From assembly GCA_028689055.1 (NCBI GenBank), contig JAQTWZ010000002.1, positions 9,503 to 73,502 of the forward strand: a DNA stretch of 64,000 bases, in the 5' to 3' direction. Below the pieces are notes generated by a model. The model was not told where the DNA came from. It searched no databases and saw only the letters and a program-made list of their open reading frames with translations. Of the stretch, positions 9,837 to 18,446 are shown piece after piece (the stretch's first letter is position 1; each line of letters begins with the position of its first letter). The stretch is from Sulfurimonas sp. Lineage in GTDB: Bacteria; Campylobacterota; Campylobacteria; Campylobacterales; Sulfurimonadaceae. A program made the translations under genes and the position numbers.

Positions 9837-9842
9837 TATAAT
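9837..9842 (+). promoter_or_regulatory. -10 box for the cheX-like/fliN operon
   Basis: TATAAT 24 bp before the ATG, preceded by a T-rich region with no clear -35, the usual layout of housekeeping promoters in this phylum. No GG-N10-GC sigma-54 pattern was found here. Confidence 0.45.
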
Positions 9843-9865
9843 CTTTTCAAATTAAAGGCGATAAA

Positions 9866-10294
9866 ATGTTAAAAAATATCCTCCAAGCTTGTGAAAATTT
9901 TTGTATGCATCAAATCCGCCTTCCATACACGATTGATGCTATACAAACAAAAAAGAGAACACTTATTGCTTATTTGGATATAAACACCGCCGAGGGCAGA
10001 GAATATAGAGTTTATATTGCTGCAGAACCAAGTTTTGTTCAAAGAGTTTCAAAAATTTTTTTGGAAGAAGATGAAAGTGATGAGGAGACTTTGATAGATA
10101 TGATTTTAGAAGTCACGAACCTTATCGTAGGCAGCGCAAAAGTTATTGAAACGCAGAGTGCTGCAAACGAATATACTATCGGTACACCACACTTTTTAAA
10201 AACAGATATTTTTGATTTTGAATATGATTTTTCTAAAACTCTCCGAGTAGAAAATGATGCGATTATTATGGCTATCAAGGAATTAAATGGCTAA
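9866..10294 (+). CDS. CheX/CheC-like chemotaxis protein
   Basis: Protein of 142 aa resembling the CheX/CheC phosphatase fold: alternating helices and strands, with ...EETLIDMILEVTNLIVGSAK... matching the conserved E-x3-N helix (EVTNLIVG) in which Glu and Asn act on CheY-phosphate. It overlaps fliN by 8 bp, so translation is probably coupled and the product likely acts at the motor switch. It is less certain whether it is an active phosphatase or a FliN-partner scaffold. Start ATG is preceded by AAAGGCG. Confidence 0.7.
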   Translation: MLKNILQACENFCMHQIRLPYTIDAIQTKKRTLIAYLDINTAEGREYRVYIAAEPSFVQRVSKIFLEEDESDEETLIDMILEVTNLIVGSAKVIETQSAANEYTIGTPHFLKTDIFDFEYDFSKTLRVENDAIIMAIKELNG

Positions 10295-10631
10295 GAATAG
10301 ATATAAGCATAAATATGGTCATGAAGACCCGCTATTTGATGCGCAAAAAGAACTCTCTTGGATGAATTATTCTGGACTTTTAGATATGGAAGTCGAATTT
10401 ATCGCCGATCTTGGAGAGACTGAACTCAGTGTTGCAGAAATACTCAAGCTTGAAAAAGGATCTATCATCGACCTTAAAAAACCAGCCGGAGAAAGTGTGG
10501 AGTCCTACGTAAATGGGCGCATACTCGGAAAAGGCGAGGTCATGGTATATGAAAAAAATCTGGCTATTCGTATCAATGAAGTATTAGACTCTAGCGGCGT
10601 TTTATACCACCTTTCAAAAGAGAGATTATGA
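10287..10631 (+). CDS. fliN: Flagellar motor switch protein FliN
   Basis: C-ring component that sets rotation direction and docks export substrates. Length 114 aa. The SpoA domain at residues 35-105 is plain: MEVEFIADLGETELSVAEIL, LEKGSIIDLKKPAGE, VNGRILGKGEVMVYEKNLAIRI. Overlaps the cheX-like gene upstream (8 bp) and the fliO-like gene downstream (4 bp, ATGA), forming one operon. Confidence 0.93.
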   Translation: MAKNRYKHKYGHEDPLFDAQKELSWMNYSGLLDMEVEFIADLGETELSVAEILKLEKGSIIDLKKPAGESVESYVNGRILGKGEVMVYEKNLAIRINEVLDSSGVLYHLSKERL

Positions 10632-11557
10632 TTAAACTTCTTCTTATTTTTTTATTACCTATCTCAATATATGCATCAAAAATACTCAGCTACAATATAT
10701 ATGACCGAACAGACAGAGCAGATGTCATGATTACATTTGATACGCCATACGAAGGTGTTATCAAACAAAGCGCCAATGATGCAAATATTATCATCAAACT
10801 CTATGGAGCTACAGTAGAGTCTCCTAAAATCAAGAAACTCACATCACAATACCTTTATAAAATCAGCATAACTCAAATGTCTGACTATGTTCAAGTTGTA
10901 GCTTCCATTGCTTCTTCGGTAAAACTTATTGCTTCAAAAACTTCAGATGCATATGGCTTAAGGCTGCGTTTTACTACAACCTTACCAGTTGAGACAAAAG
11001 CAGCTCCAGAAGTTGAAGTTGAAGAAAATCCTTTGGCGATCCTTCCTACAAAAAAAGATGATCCCTTAAGTGATAATTACTATATCGTTATCCTTGTTTT
11101 AGTAGTTGGTATTCTAGTACTATTTTTTATCAAACAAAGAATGTTAACAGCTCCAAAAACAAAAACTCAGAGCTCATGGCTGTTTAATGCAAATAATCAC
11201 GATGATGACACGCCAATGCCTCAGACATCAGTGGCAAGTTCCACGCAGTCCAATATAAAAAATAATGAAATAAATGATGTCTCTATACGTTTTCAAAAAT
11301 CTATAGACAGTAATAATAATGTAGTATTGCTTGAGTTTGCTGAGCAAAGTTATTTGGTTTTGATGGGGAAAAACAATCTTTTATTGGATAAATTTACAGA
11401 TAATAAGCCTGTAAATCAAGATGATTTTGAAAATATTCTCAAAAATAGACACCAAGAACTTGATGATTTTTTACGCGTTCAAAGTCATGAGCAAAAAGAA
11501 CCACTACAGGCATACAAAGAGAGGGCAGCATCTCTGCTCTACTCAAACGAAGCATAA
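10628..11557 (+). CDS. FliO-like flagellar export component with periplasmic AMIN-like domain
   Basis: A 309-aa protein with a signal peptide (ILLIFLL...YASK), a periplasmic domain of about 110 aa that resembles the beta-rich AMIN fold (LSYNIYDRTDRADVMITFD), one membrane segment near residue 150 (IVILVLVVGILVLFFI) and a cytosolic tail of 130 aa. Helicobacter pylori carries a protein of the same layout (HP0583) directly after fliN, assigned as FliO, the regulator of FliP assembly. By position and topology this is the counterpart. Overlap with fliN suggests coupling. Name withheld because the cytosolic FliO signature is weak by eye. Confidence 0.6.
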   Translation: MIKLLLIFLLPISIYASKILSYNIYDRTDRADVMITFDTPYEGVIKQSANDANIIIKLYGATVESPKIKKLTSQYLYKISITQMSDYVQVVASIASSVKLIASKTSDAYGLRLRFTTTLPVETKAAPEVEVEENPLAILPTKKDDPLSDNYYIVILVLVVGILVLFFIKQRMLTAPKTKTQSSWLFNANNHDDDTPMPQTSVASSTQSNIKNNEINDVSIRFQKSIDSNNNVVLLEFAEQSYLVLMGKNNLLLDKFTDNKPVNQDDFENILKNRHQELDDFLRVQSHEQKEPLQAYKERAASLLYSNEA

Positions 11558-11572
11558 GAAATATCTAATTTA

Positions 11573-12715
11573 TTATGCTTGGGTTGCTTCAAATCTCTCT
11601 TTGAGTGATTTTTCAATAAGCTGTATATTATCCATAGTCAGTTGATATGACGGATCCATCATCTTGCTTATGTGATAAACCTCAGTCACCGTGATACCAT
11701 ACGGATCTTTTTTCTCTTTTACGACTTCATTATCATCATTAAAAGAGTAGAGATAGAGAGTTTTTCTTGTTTTTTGAATATAGTAAGTAAGCACTATCTC
11801 ATCGCTGTGTTTTTTTTCTAAAGCCACAACAACCATTTGTTCACCATCACATTCACTCTCACTCAACATGAGCAGCTCTTTCACATCTCGTATATTCATG
11901 TACCCGATGTAAAATTTATTATACAAGTCATGATATCTCTGAATTTTATAATTCATTAAAAAATTGATATCAACCACATATTTTTTGTTTGCTCGTATAG
12001 TTTTTGTAATCCAAGACATTGTATTGTAATAACGAAACGGATGTAACTTCAGTGAACTAGCTTCAATCAGCTTTGGTGACTTTATTCTGTCCTTTGGTGA
12101 GAGTTGTTTTCCGTCAGTGTTGATAATGTAATCTAAAACACTCTGCGCAGAGAACTCTTTTGTTAGCCATACCTTACAGTAAGCTGGGAGTTGTTTTGTC
12201 CCCGTAGCACCATCATTAAGGATAATAAGTGACTTGATCTCATACTGAGGAAAGATAATCTCAAGAAGTGCTTTTTTCTTGCGCAATCTTTTACGTAATT
12301 TTAAAACAGACTTCACAAGTGTCATCTCAACAAAATAGAGTTCTTTCTTTTTTGTGATGATGATGGCATCAAATTCACTTATCTCTCTGCTTTTTGTTCT
12401 GTAAACTATCTGCTGTTTTTCACTTATAGAAAGTGTATTTGCATGTGCTTTTTGCTTATTCTGGTGATAACCCTTCAGAACAAACTTTTCTATATCATCA
12501 TTTTGAGTGACATAACGCAGAAGTTTTTCATAAGTATAATTTTCAAATACCTCTCCCTCAAAAGAACGAAAAGAACTCAAATATGCGGGGTCTTCTTTGT
12601 CTATATTTTTACGGATAAGAGAGAGAAGATGTTTTGTATTGTATTTGTAGTGGTAGAGGTTATCGTAGATATCGCTTTCGTCCAATGATTGGATAGATGT
12701 GCTCATGTCCAACAT
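11573..12715 (-). CDS. Hypothetical protein with PD-(D/E)XK-like core
   Basis: A 380-aa soluble protein I cannot name. Residues about 45-160 resemble the PD-(D/E)XK nuclease/Card1-type core: a leading helix with Glu (EGEVFENYTYEKLL), then EFDAIIITKKKELYFVEMT, i.e. Asp at the start of one strand and E-x-T instead of the usual E-x-K on the next, followed by a very basic helix (KLRKRLRKKK). The altered Lys suggests reduced or absent cleavage, or binding only. The remaining 200 aa show no known motif. Its ATG overlaps the dus stop (TAATG), so it is translated with dus. Confidence 0.6.
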   Translation of the reverse strand: MLDMSTSIQSLDESDIYDNLYHYKYNTKHLLSLIRKNIDKEDPAYLSSFRSFEGEVFENYTYEKLLRYVTQNDDIEKFVLKGYHQNKQKAHANTLSISEKQQIVYRTKSREISEFDAIIITKKKELYFVEMTLVKSVLKLRKRLRKKKALLEIIFPQYEIKSLIILNDGATGTKQLPAYCKVWLTKEFSAQSVLDYIINTDGKQLSPKDRIKSPKLIEASSLKLHPFRYYNTMSWITKTIRANKKYVVDINFLMNYKIQRYHDLYNKFYIGYMNIRDVKELLMLSESECDGEQMVVVALEKKHSDEIVLTYYIQKTRKTLYLYSFNDDNEVVKEKKDPYGITVTEVYHISKMMDPSYQLTMDNIQLIEKSLKERFEATQA

Positions 12716-13668
12716 TAGAAAAGTATCTCACTCGTCTGAAAAAAGTCATCTAAAATTTTGCGAAATTCAACTGGATCTGCTATGCTATTTATATCATTTC
12801 TCAAGAGAGAGGCGCCTCTATAACCTTTGGAATACGTATGTGTATGTTTTCTAAACATTGGGACTCCGTGATTTCCATAAAATTCTATCATCTTATCAAA
12901 ATGTTCCATGATGATTTCATGCTTTAGTTTATTGTCTATATATTTATTACCTGTTCTAAGTTGATGAAATATCCAAGGTGCACCAACTGCCCCTCTTCCT
13001 ATCATCACACCATCAGCACCCGTATGTTCTAAAACCCACTGTGCTTTTTCGTATGAATCAATATCGCCATTTGCAATAACGGGTATAGAGATAGCATTTT
13101 TAATCTCAGCTATAGCATCATAGTCCACAGCGGCTTTGAATTTTCCTGCTCGCGTTCTACCATGAACTGCTAAAAAATCAGCACCGCTATCTTCAACCAT
13201 TTTGGCAATATCAATATGATTCTTTTTCTCAAATCCAAGTCTTATTTTTACGCTGGTTAATTGTTTGTTGGAGGTATTTTTAATAGTTTTGATAATCTCA
13301 CCCATCAAAGGAAGATTCAAAAGAAGGGAACTCCCACTGCCGTGCCCAACAACTTTTGGAACAGGACAACCACAGTTTAGATCTATAATATCTATACCGG
13401 GCTGTTCGTTAAGTATTGCAACAGCACGTCTCACTACATCCACTTCCGCACCGGCAATCTGAACAGAGTAAGGATCTTCTATAGATGATTTTTCAATCAT
13501 ATGAAAAGTTTTTTCAGAGCCATGCGCTAGTGCATTTGAACTGAGCATTTCACTGACAGTCAAATCAGCTCCGAATTTTTTGACGACACTTCTAAAAGGC
13601 AAATCTGTATATCCTGCTAAAGGAGCCAATACATACACAGGCTTTTCAAAAGAAAGTTTTTCAATCAT
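12715..13668 (-). CDS. dusB: tRNA-dihydrouridine synthase (DusB-like)
   Basis: Flavoenzyme reducing specific uridines to dihydrouridine in tRNA. Length 317 aa. Motifs: APLAGYTDLPFR (FMN binding), IDLNCGCPVPKV with the catalytic Cys, VKIRLG, VHGRTR, and VIANGDI...ADGVMIGRGAVGAPW (phosphate binding). The start ATG follows the stop of the upstream membrane-protein gene with no gap (TAGATG). In C. jejuni the same run dus - membrane protein - dksA is seen. Subfamily DusB rather than DusA/C is inferred from overall resemblance. Confidence 0.9.
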   Translation of the reverse strand: MIEKLSFEKPVYVLAPLAGYTDLPFRSVVKKFGADLTVSEMLSSNALAHGSEKTFHMIEKSSIEDPYSVQIAGAEVDVVRRAVAILNEQPGIDIIDLNCGCPVPKVVGHGSGSSLLLNLPLMGEIIKTIKNTSNKQLTSVKIRLGFEKKNHIDIAKMVEDSGADFLAVHGRTRAGKFKAAVDYDAIAEIKNAISIPVIANGDIDSYEKAQWVLEHTGADGVMIGRGAVGAPWIFHQLRTGNKYIDNKLKHEIIMEHFDKMIEFYGNHGVPMFRKHTHTYSKGYRGASLLRNDINSIADPVEFRKILDDFFQTSEILF

Positions 13669-14685
13669 CTAGATAAATAGACTTATATCAAATTTTTGAT
13701 TGCATTTTTTTAATGCACTGTACGCTTTAAATTTTAAGAACTCATCACTTTGAGAATTTTGCAGTATTTCAATAGTCGGCTCTAACATCTCTAGGTCAAA
13801 AAGAGTAAAAAGATATGCTTCCATAACTTTTTCATCTTCTTCTGAGAGAGTTTCAAAGAGTTTAATTCTTTGTTCCGGAGAAAAACCTGTAGAGAGCGCT
13901 TTTGAAATATCGATATACTCTTTTGATGTAAAATCAAGTGACTTAAACATTGAAATAAGTGACTCATTGGAGATTTCCAATCTATTTTCTACGGCATTAA
14001 CACGTACCAAAATCTCAAAAAGAGCTTTTTTGCTTAAGAACTGTTTGTATTTTTCTATAGCATAAAGAGGAGAAACTTTTACAAAATCAGTATAAGCGTC
14101 TCTGCACAACTCTTCATCATACAACTCGGACTTGCTGAGAATCTTTTCAGCACTCAAAAGAGCTTTATTGTACTTATTTCTATTATTTAAAGCGACGAGT
14201 TTATTGTTGGCTTTTAAAGAATATTGCTTGAGTTCAACAACCTCTCCAGATTTAATCTCTTCAATGATTTTTATAACTTTATTCAACTTTTCATTTTCTG
14301 TATCAGGACTCAAATTTGAAGTTGGAAAAAGCATCGAGTTATGAACGATAGATCCCAAAAGCTTATATCTTGGGGTTTTATACAAATAAACTCTATCTTC
14401 TCTTCCCAAATAAGAATCTATAATAGAATCTATGATTTTTTCATAGTCTTTTTCAAATTTTCTCATTTTCAAAGTTCCCATAAAAGAATGGAAAAATATA
14501 TGTAGAAGTGTTAGGAGATAAAATATAGCCAATGGAGCAACAACCCATAATGCCACTGATAAAGAAGGAAGGGTTACCCCGAAAAAATCTAAACCAATAC
14601 TTGCTTGTGTTACATAGGCATAAACATACCATCCTACCAATGTAATAAAAATAAGTGATGCCATTGTATATTTTTTTATTTGCAT
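13669..14685 (-). CDS. Conserved membrane protein of unknown function, 338 aa
   Basis: Two membrane helices at the N terminus (residues 8-28 and 42-68, TLVGWYVYAYV and LWVVAPLAIFYLLTLLHIFF) anchor a 260-aa helical cytosolic domain without recognised motifs. The same position between dksA and dus is filled by an unnamed membrane protein in Campylobacter, which supports a conserved gene. Helical repeats with alternating charged residues suggest a scaffold. Stop codon abuts the dus start; dksA stop lies 10 bp upstream. Confidence 0.75.
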   Translation of the reverse strand: MQIKKYTMASLIFITLVGWYVYAYVTQASIGLDFFGVTLPSLSVALWVVAPLAIFYLLTLLHIFFHSFMGTLKMRKFEKDYEKIIDSIIDSYLGREDRVYLYKTPRYKLLGSIVHNSMLFPTSNLSPDTENEKLNKVIKIIEEIKSGEVVELKQYSLKANNKLVALNNRNKYNKALLSAEKILSKSELYDEELCRDAYTDFVKVSPLYAIEKYKQFLSKKALFEILVRVNAVENRLEISNESLISMFKSLDFTSKEYIDISKALSTGFSPEQRIKLFETLSEEDEKVMEAYLFTLFDLEMLEPTIEILQNSQSDEFLKFKAYSALKKCNQKFDISLFI

Positions 14686-14695
14686 AATAATCCTT

Positions 14696-15046
14696 TTATT
14701 TTGTTTTTTCTACGATCTCTCTACAGTCGATACAGTAAATTGCATGTGGTTTTACTTTTAAACGCTGAAAACCTATATCATCTTCACACATTTCACAAAT
14801 ACCATATTCACGGCTTGCAATTTTACCAAGAGCAAGAGTGATTTCACGTAACTCTTTTTCTTGTTGTTGCACTATTGCGCCTTCCACCATTGAGCTATTG
14901 TTCGCCGAAGCATAATCGCCCTCATCGTTTAACTCTAATGAATTAAGTTGTCTAATCTCTTCATTAACCCCTGAAATGTTCTTAATTATCTGAACTTTAC
15001 GGCTCTCTAAAATCTCTTTAAAGTAGTTTAACTCACTTGCTTGCAA
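14696..15046 (-). CDS. dksA: DksA/TraR-family zinc-finger transcription factor
   Basis: RNA polymerase secondary-channel regulator of the stringent-response type. 116 aa: a coiled-coil pair of helices with an acidic tip region (LNDEGDYASANN, the DxxDxA-like motif) and a C4 zinc finger CEMC...CIDC. Shorter than E. coli DksA (151 aa), as usual in this phylum. The start is TTG, supported by AAGGA 8 nt upstream; no ATG lies near. It begins 9 bp after the rlmH stop. Confidence 0.88.
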   Translation of the reverse strand: MQASELNYFKEILESRKVQIIKNISGVNEEIRQLNSLELNDEGDYASANNSSMVEGAIVQQQEKELREITLALGKIASREYGICEMCEDDIGFQRLKVKPHAIYCIDCREIVEKTK

Positions 15047-15055
15047 TCTCTTTCC

Positions 15056-15514
15056 TTACTTGTGATATGGGTGGTTACTTAAAATGGAAAACCCCCTATA
15101 TATCTGTTCCAATAAAACTGCCTTAGCAATTTTATGACTCATGGTGATATTTCCTAAACTTATAACTGTATCGCTCTTTTTTAAAAAAGCGTCTTCAAAT
15201 CCATAAGCGCCACCTATGAAAAATTTAACTGACATTCTATCATTTAATAGCTTACTAAAATCAAAACTGTCGATTAATTTTCCATCAGGATGCAAAGTGA
15301 TAGAGTAATCACTCCCTAAATAAGGCTCTAAAACCTTCGTATAAGCCTGCTTGGAGGCTTCTGGTGAAATAGTGTGTGATTTTGCTACATCTTTTGGAAA
15401 AAGTTCTATATCTTCTATTTTGGCAAAGCGTGAAATCATTTTCATAAGATCTTTATAAAGAGGATCATAAATACTTTTCTCTTTTTTCGCTATAGATACA
15501 ATATCTATCTTCAT
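15056..15514 (-). CDS. rlmH: 23S rRNA (pseudouridine1915-N3)-methyltransferase
   Basis: SPOUT-class methyltransferase acting on helix 69 of 70S ribosomes. Start set at the ATG at 15514, 1 nt past the thiE-like stop, rather than the TTG at 15535 in the ORF track: this gives 152 aa, near the usual 155, begins with [11 protein letters not shown] and has GGAAGTGGG upstream. The knot region FFIGGAYGF and [23 protein letters not shown] (SAM/rRNA binding) is intact. Gene order accD ... rlmH - dksA matches Campylobacter. Confidence 0.93.
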   Translation of the reverse strand: MKIDIVSIAKKEKSIYDPLYKDLMKMISRFAKIEDIELFPKDVAKSHTISPEASKQAYTKVLEPYLGSDYSITLHPDGKLIDSFDFSKLLNDRMSVKFFIGGAYGFEDAFLKKSDTVISLGNITMSHKIAKAVLLEQIYRGFSILSNHPYHK

Positions 15515-15515
15515 C

Positions 15516-16076
15516 CTATAGTAACCCACTTCCAATGACGTGGTAAGTCACATTTTGAAAAGTATCACTTATTTTCACTCCGCCTATTGCCGCCACATAA
15601 TGTTTTGACTCAGAAGCGATATGATCGAGGCTATCACCGAGAATAGTACTAATATCTTTTTTTGTGTTTGTATCTCTATATGCACCCAAACCAATATAGT
15701 TGAGATCCATCTCGTTGGCTTGTAAAACTTCTTCTATATTGTGTGTAGAAATACCTAATATTTTCTCTTTTCCTATTACGCTTCTAATTATTTTGACAGC
15801 CGTAGTGATATCTTTGTCTATTTTTTGTAAATCTTCCTGACCAAGATGTACGCCATCACAATATTCTATGAGTTCATATTTATCATTTACAATCAAAAAA
15901 CCATCGTACAACTTTCTGATTTTTATGAGCTGCTGTTTTATAAAAACTATATCTGCATGCTTATTTCGATACTGAATAATCTCAGCGGCATTATTTTTTG
16001 CGATAGTAATATATTCTTCTAATGATATGCCTCGGCTCTCAAGCATATCTTGATCACAAAGTGCATACAGTCTCAT
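15516..16076 (-). CDS. ThiE/TenI-like thiamine phosphate synthase family protein
   Basis: TIM-barrel protein of 186 aa: [16 protein letters not shown] (where ThiE has QlR.K), [35 protein letters not shown] and VAAIGGV. The pyrophosphate-binding order matches ThiE, but spacing is short and the end is truncated relative to ThiE (about 210 aa). It could be a TenI-like homologue or a divergent true ThiE; thiL occurs at 56 kb in this window. Sits between accD (1 bp upstream) and rlmH (1 bp downstream), i.e. inserted in a block that is contiguous in Campylobacter. Confidence 0.75.
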   Translation of the reverse strand: MRLYALCDQDMLESRGISLEEYITIAKNNAAEIIQYRNKHADIVFIKQQLIKIRKLYDGFLIVNDKYELIEYCDGVHLGQEDLQKIDKDITTAVKIIRSVIGKEKILGISTHNIEEVLQANEMDLNYIGLGAYRDTNTKKDISTILGDSLDHIASESKHYVAAIGGVKISDTFQNVTYHVIGSGLL

Positions 16077-16077
16077 G

Positions 16078-16920
16078 TTACGCTTTTAAAAATTTTAGAA
16101 GATCTGAAAGTGTTTTTTTAAGATTGTTTCTATTGACAATCATATCAATAGAACCTTTTTCAAGCAAGAATTCTGCTCTTTGAAAGCCATCAGGAAGAGC
16201 TGAGCCTATAGTTTGTTCAATAACTCTTTGTCCAGCAAAGCCGACAAGAGCCCCTGGCTCAGCAATAATGATGTCTCCAAGTGTCGCGAAAGAAGCCGAA
16301 ACACCACCCATAGTGGGATCTGTAAGAACAGAAATATATAAAAGATTATGTTTTGCAAGTTTTGCAAGTGCTGCGGATGTTTTACTCATTTGCAAAAGAG
16401 AAAAAGTGCTCTCTTGCATTCTTGCTCCGCCACTTGCACTTAAGATAATCAAACCTTCTTTATTGGCGATTGCACGATTGACTGCTCTAACAATTTTTTC
16501 CCCTTCTACTGAACCAAGAGAACCACCCATAAAACCAAAGTCAAAAATAACTATTTGCGCACTTATGCCGTTCATGACGATAGATCCACTCACAATAGAA
16601 GATTTTCTTCCTGTCTTGGCAAATCCTTCTTCAACTCTTTTTACATACGCTTTACTATCAACAAATTTAAGTGGATCAATAGGCGCAAGATTTGCATCAT
16701 GCTCGACAAAACTACCCTCATCTGCCAAAAGTTCTATTCTCTCTTTGACACCTATTCTGAGGTGAAAACCACATTTTGGACACACATAGTTTTGATTCTC
16801 TACTTCTTTGTAAAACATTAAAGCATGGCAAGATTTACACTTAATCCAGTGCGCAGGTGCTTCTTTATTAGCTACTTGTACATTATCTTGCTTGCGGGAA
16901 AAAAGGCTTAGTATATTCAA
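16078..16920 (-). CDS. accD: Acetyl-CoA carboxylase carboxyltransferase beta subunit
   Basis: Zinc-containing beta subunit of the carboxyltransferase that makes malonyl-CoA for fatty acid synthesis. 280 aa; zinc ribbon CKSC...CPKC at residues 28-53, crotonase-like core with GFMGGSLGSVEGEKI and SASGGARMQEST. The start is TTG with AAGGAACAAT upstream; no better start exists before the zinc ribbon. First gene of the minus-strand block running to dus. The 139-bp gap upstream carries the gltD terminator. Confidence 0.95.
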   Translation of the reverse strand: MNILSLFSRKQDNVQVANKEAPAHWIKCKSCHALMFYKEVENQNYVCPKCGFHLRIGVKERIELLADEGSFVEHDANLAPIDPLKFVDSKAYVKRVEEGFAKTGRKSSIVSGSIVMNGISAQIVIFDFGFMGGSLGSVEGEKIVRAVNRAIANKEGLIILSASGGARMQESTFSLLQMSKTSAALAKLAKHNLLYISVLTDPTMGGVSASFATLGDIIIAEPGALVGFAGQRVIEQTIGSALPDGFQRAEFLLEKGSIDMIVNRNNLKKTLSDLLKFLKA

Positions 16921-17015
16921 AAATTGTTCCTTATTCTATGTTTGTAACCTCTTTAGAAGGTCTAAATGAACTGGGATTATACCAAATTTATACTGATGAT
17001 GTGGAGTGTTTCGTG

Positions 17016-17047
17016 TAAAAAAGAGTCTCATCCACAAAAAGTGGATG
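17016..17047 (-). terminator. Intrinsic terminator of gltBD
   Basis: On the minus strand the stem CATCCAC / GTGGATG (7 bp, loop of five T) is followed by GAGACTCTTTTTTAC, a stem plus T-run 13 bp after the gltD stop. This is the clearest intrinsic terminator in the window. Confidence 0.75.
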
Positions 17048-17059
17048 ATGTGTGTAGAA

Positions 17060-18445
17060 TTATTTAAGTAATGCGGTAGAAATACTTCTAGCCGCTTCAC
17101 GACCGTCAAGTGCAGCTGTTACAACCAAATCAGCTCCTCTAAAACAATCACCACCTGCATAAATACCGGCTGTAGTAGTTTCATAAGTAGTTTTATTGAT
17201 GATGATACCACCCCATGCATTTGTCTCGATACCGTTTTCCGCTAAAAATGAAGGTACGGCAGGGTCAAAACCAAGTGACATAATGACAACATCTGCTTTC
17301 ACGCGTGTCTCACTTCCTTTAATCTCTTCCATTTTCTGACGACCGCTTGGATCTTTTGCACCGAGAGTCGTTTTTACAATCTCTACAGCAATAGCTTTGC
17401 CATTGTCACCAAGAATAATCTCTTTTGGAGCGGCAAGGAAAGTAAAATCAACACCTTCTTCCATTGCGTTTTTGTACTCTTTCTTGCTGCCTGGCATATT
17501 GTACTCATCACGGCGATAGAGACAAGTTACACTTTTAGCGCCTTCTCGTTTCGCTGTTCTAAGACAATCCATAGCAGTATCACCACCACCGATAACGACA
17601 ACATTTAAATCTTTAAAATCAAATTTTTTATCATATTTTACTTTAAAGTTTTTCTTTTGTATTGCTGTGAGATACTCCATCGCTTCATAAACATTTGCTG
17701 CGTTTTCTCCACTGAGTGAAGCTTTCTTAGCTTTTGTAGCACCCACACCGATAAACATTGCATCATGTTTGTCTGCTATCTCTTCAAAAGTGATATCACG
17801 GCCGACTTCACAGTTAAGGACAAGTTCAAGTCCGCCTTCTTGAAGAAGTTTTATACGTCTCTCTACTATTTTTTTGTCTAATTTAAAATTTGGGATACCG
17901 TATGTTAACAGTCCGCCTGCTTTGTCACTTTTTTCATACATTGTGACTGCGATACCTGAGCGTAATAGATATGTTGCGCAAGAAAGTCCTGCAGGACCAC
18001 TTCCGATAACAGCTACTTTTTTATTTGTTGTTATTCCCGGGAAGCTCGGTTTAAAACCTTGTCTAAAACCCTCTTCTGTAATATGTGTTTCAATAGAGCC
18101 GATTGTGATAGCGCCATGTCCGTCATTAAGCGTACAATCACCCTCACAAAGTCTATCATGTGGACAAACTCTTCCCATAACTTCAGGAAACGGTGATGGC
18201 TCATTAGAGAGTTTAAACGCAAACTCCAAATCTTTTTCAGCTACAGATTTTAGCCACTGCGGTATATAGTTGTGCAGAGGACATTTGTTTAAACAAAACG
18301 GATCTCCGCACTGGATACATCTATCACTTTGACTTGCGGCATCATTGGAGTTAAAAATTTCATAAATTTCGCCAAAATCTTTGGTTCTTTCAACAACCAA
18401 TCTTTTTTCGGCCTCAACTCTTTCAGTATTTAAAAATTCTCTCAT
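17060..18445 (-). CDS. gltD: Glutamate synthase small subunit
   Basis: Supplies electrons from NAD(P)H to GltB in the GOGAT reaction. 461 aa. N-terminal iron-sulfur binding cysteines CIQCGDPFC...KCPLHN and CPHDRLCEGDC, FAD motif VIGSGPAGLSCATYLL, NAD(P)H motif VVIGGGDTAMDC, and the C-terminal FAD motif GIYAGGDCFRGADLVVTA. Starts 1 bp after gltB; transcribed from the gltB promoter and ended by the stem-loop at 17016-17047. Confidence 0.96.
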   Translation of the reverse strand: MREFLNTERVEAEKRLVVERTKDFGEIYEIFNSNDAASQSDRCIQCGDPFCLNKCPLHNYIPQWLKSVAEKDLEFAFKLSNEPSPFPEVMGRVCPHDRLCEGDCTLNDGHGAITIGSIETHITEEGFRQGFKPSFPGITTNKKVAVIGSGPAGLSCATYLLRSGIAVTMYEKSDKAGGLLTYGIPNFKLDKKIVERRIKLLQEGGLELVLNCEVGRDITFEEIADKHDAMFIGVGATKAKKASLSGENAANVYEAMEYLTAIQKKNFKVKYDKKFDFKDLNVVVIGGGDTAMDCLRTAKREGAKSVTCLYRRDEYNMPGSKKEYKNAMEEGVDFTFLAAPKEIILGDNGKAIAVEIVKTTLGAKDPSGRQKMEEIKGSETRVKADVVIMSLGFDPAVPSFLAENGIETNAWGGIIINKTTYETTTAGIYAGGDCFRGADLVVTAALDGREAARSISTALLK

Positions 18446-18446
18446 A

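Noticed and set aside
9748-9865. Sigma-54 promoter for the cheX-like/fliN operon
   Set aside because: No GG-N10-GC with the TTGGAAC/TTGCT context was found; a TATAAT box fits better.
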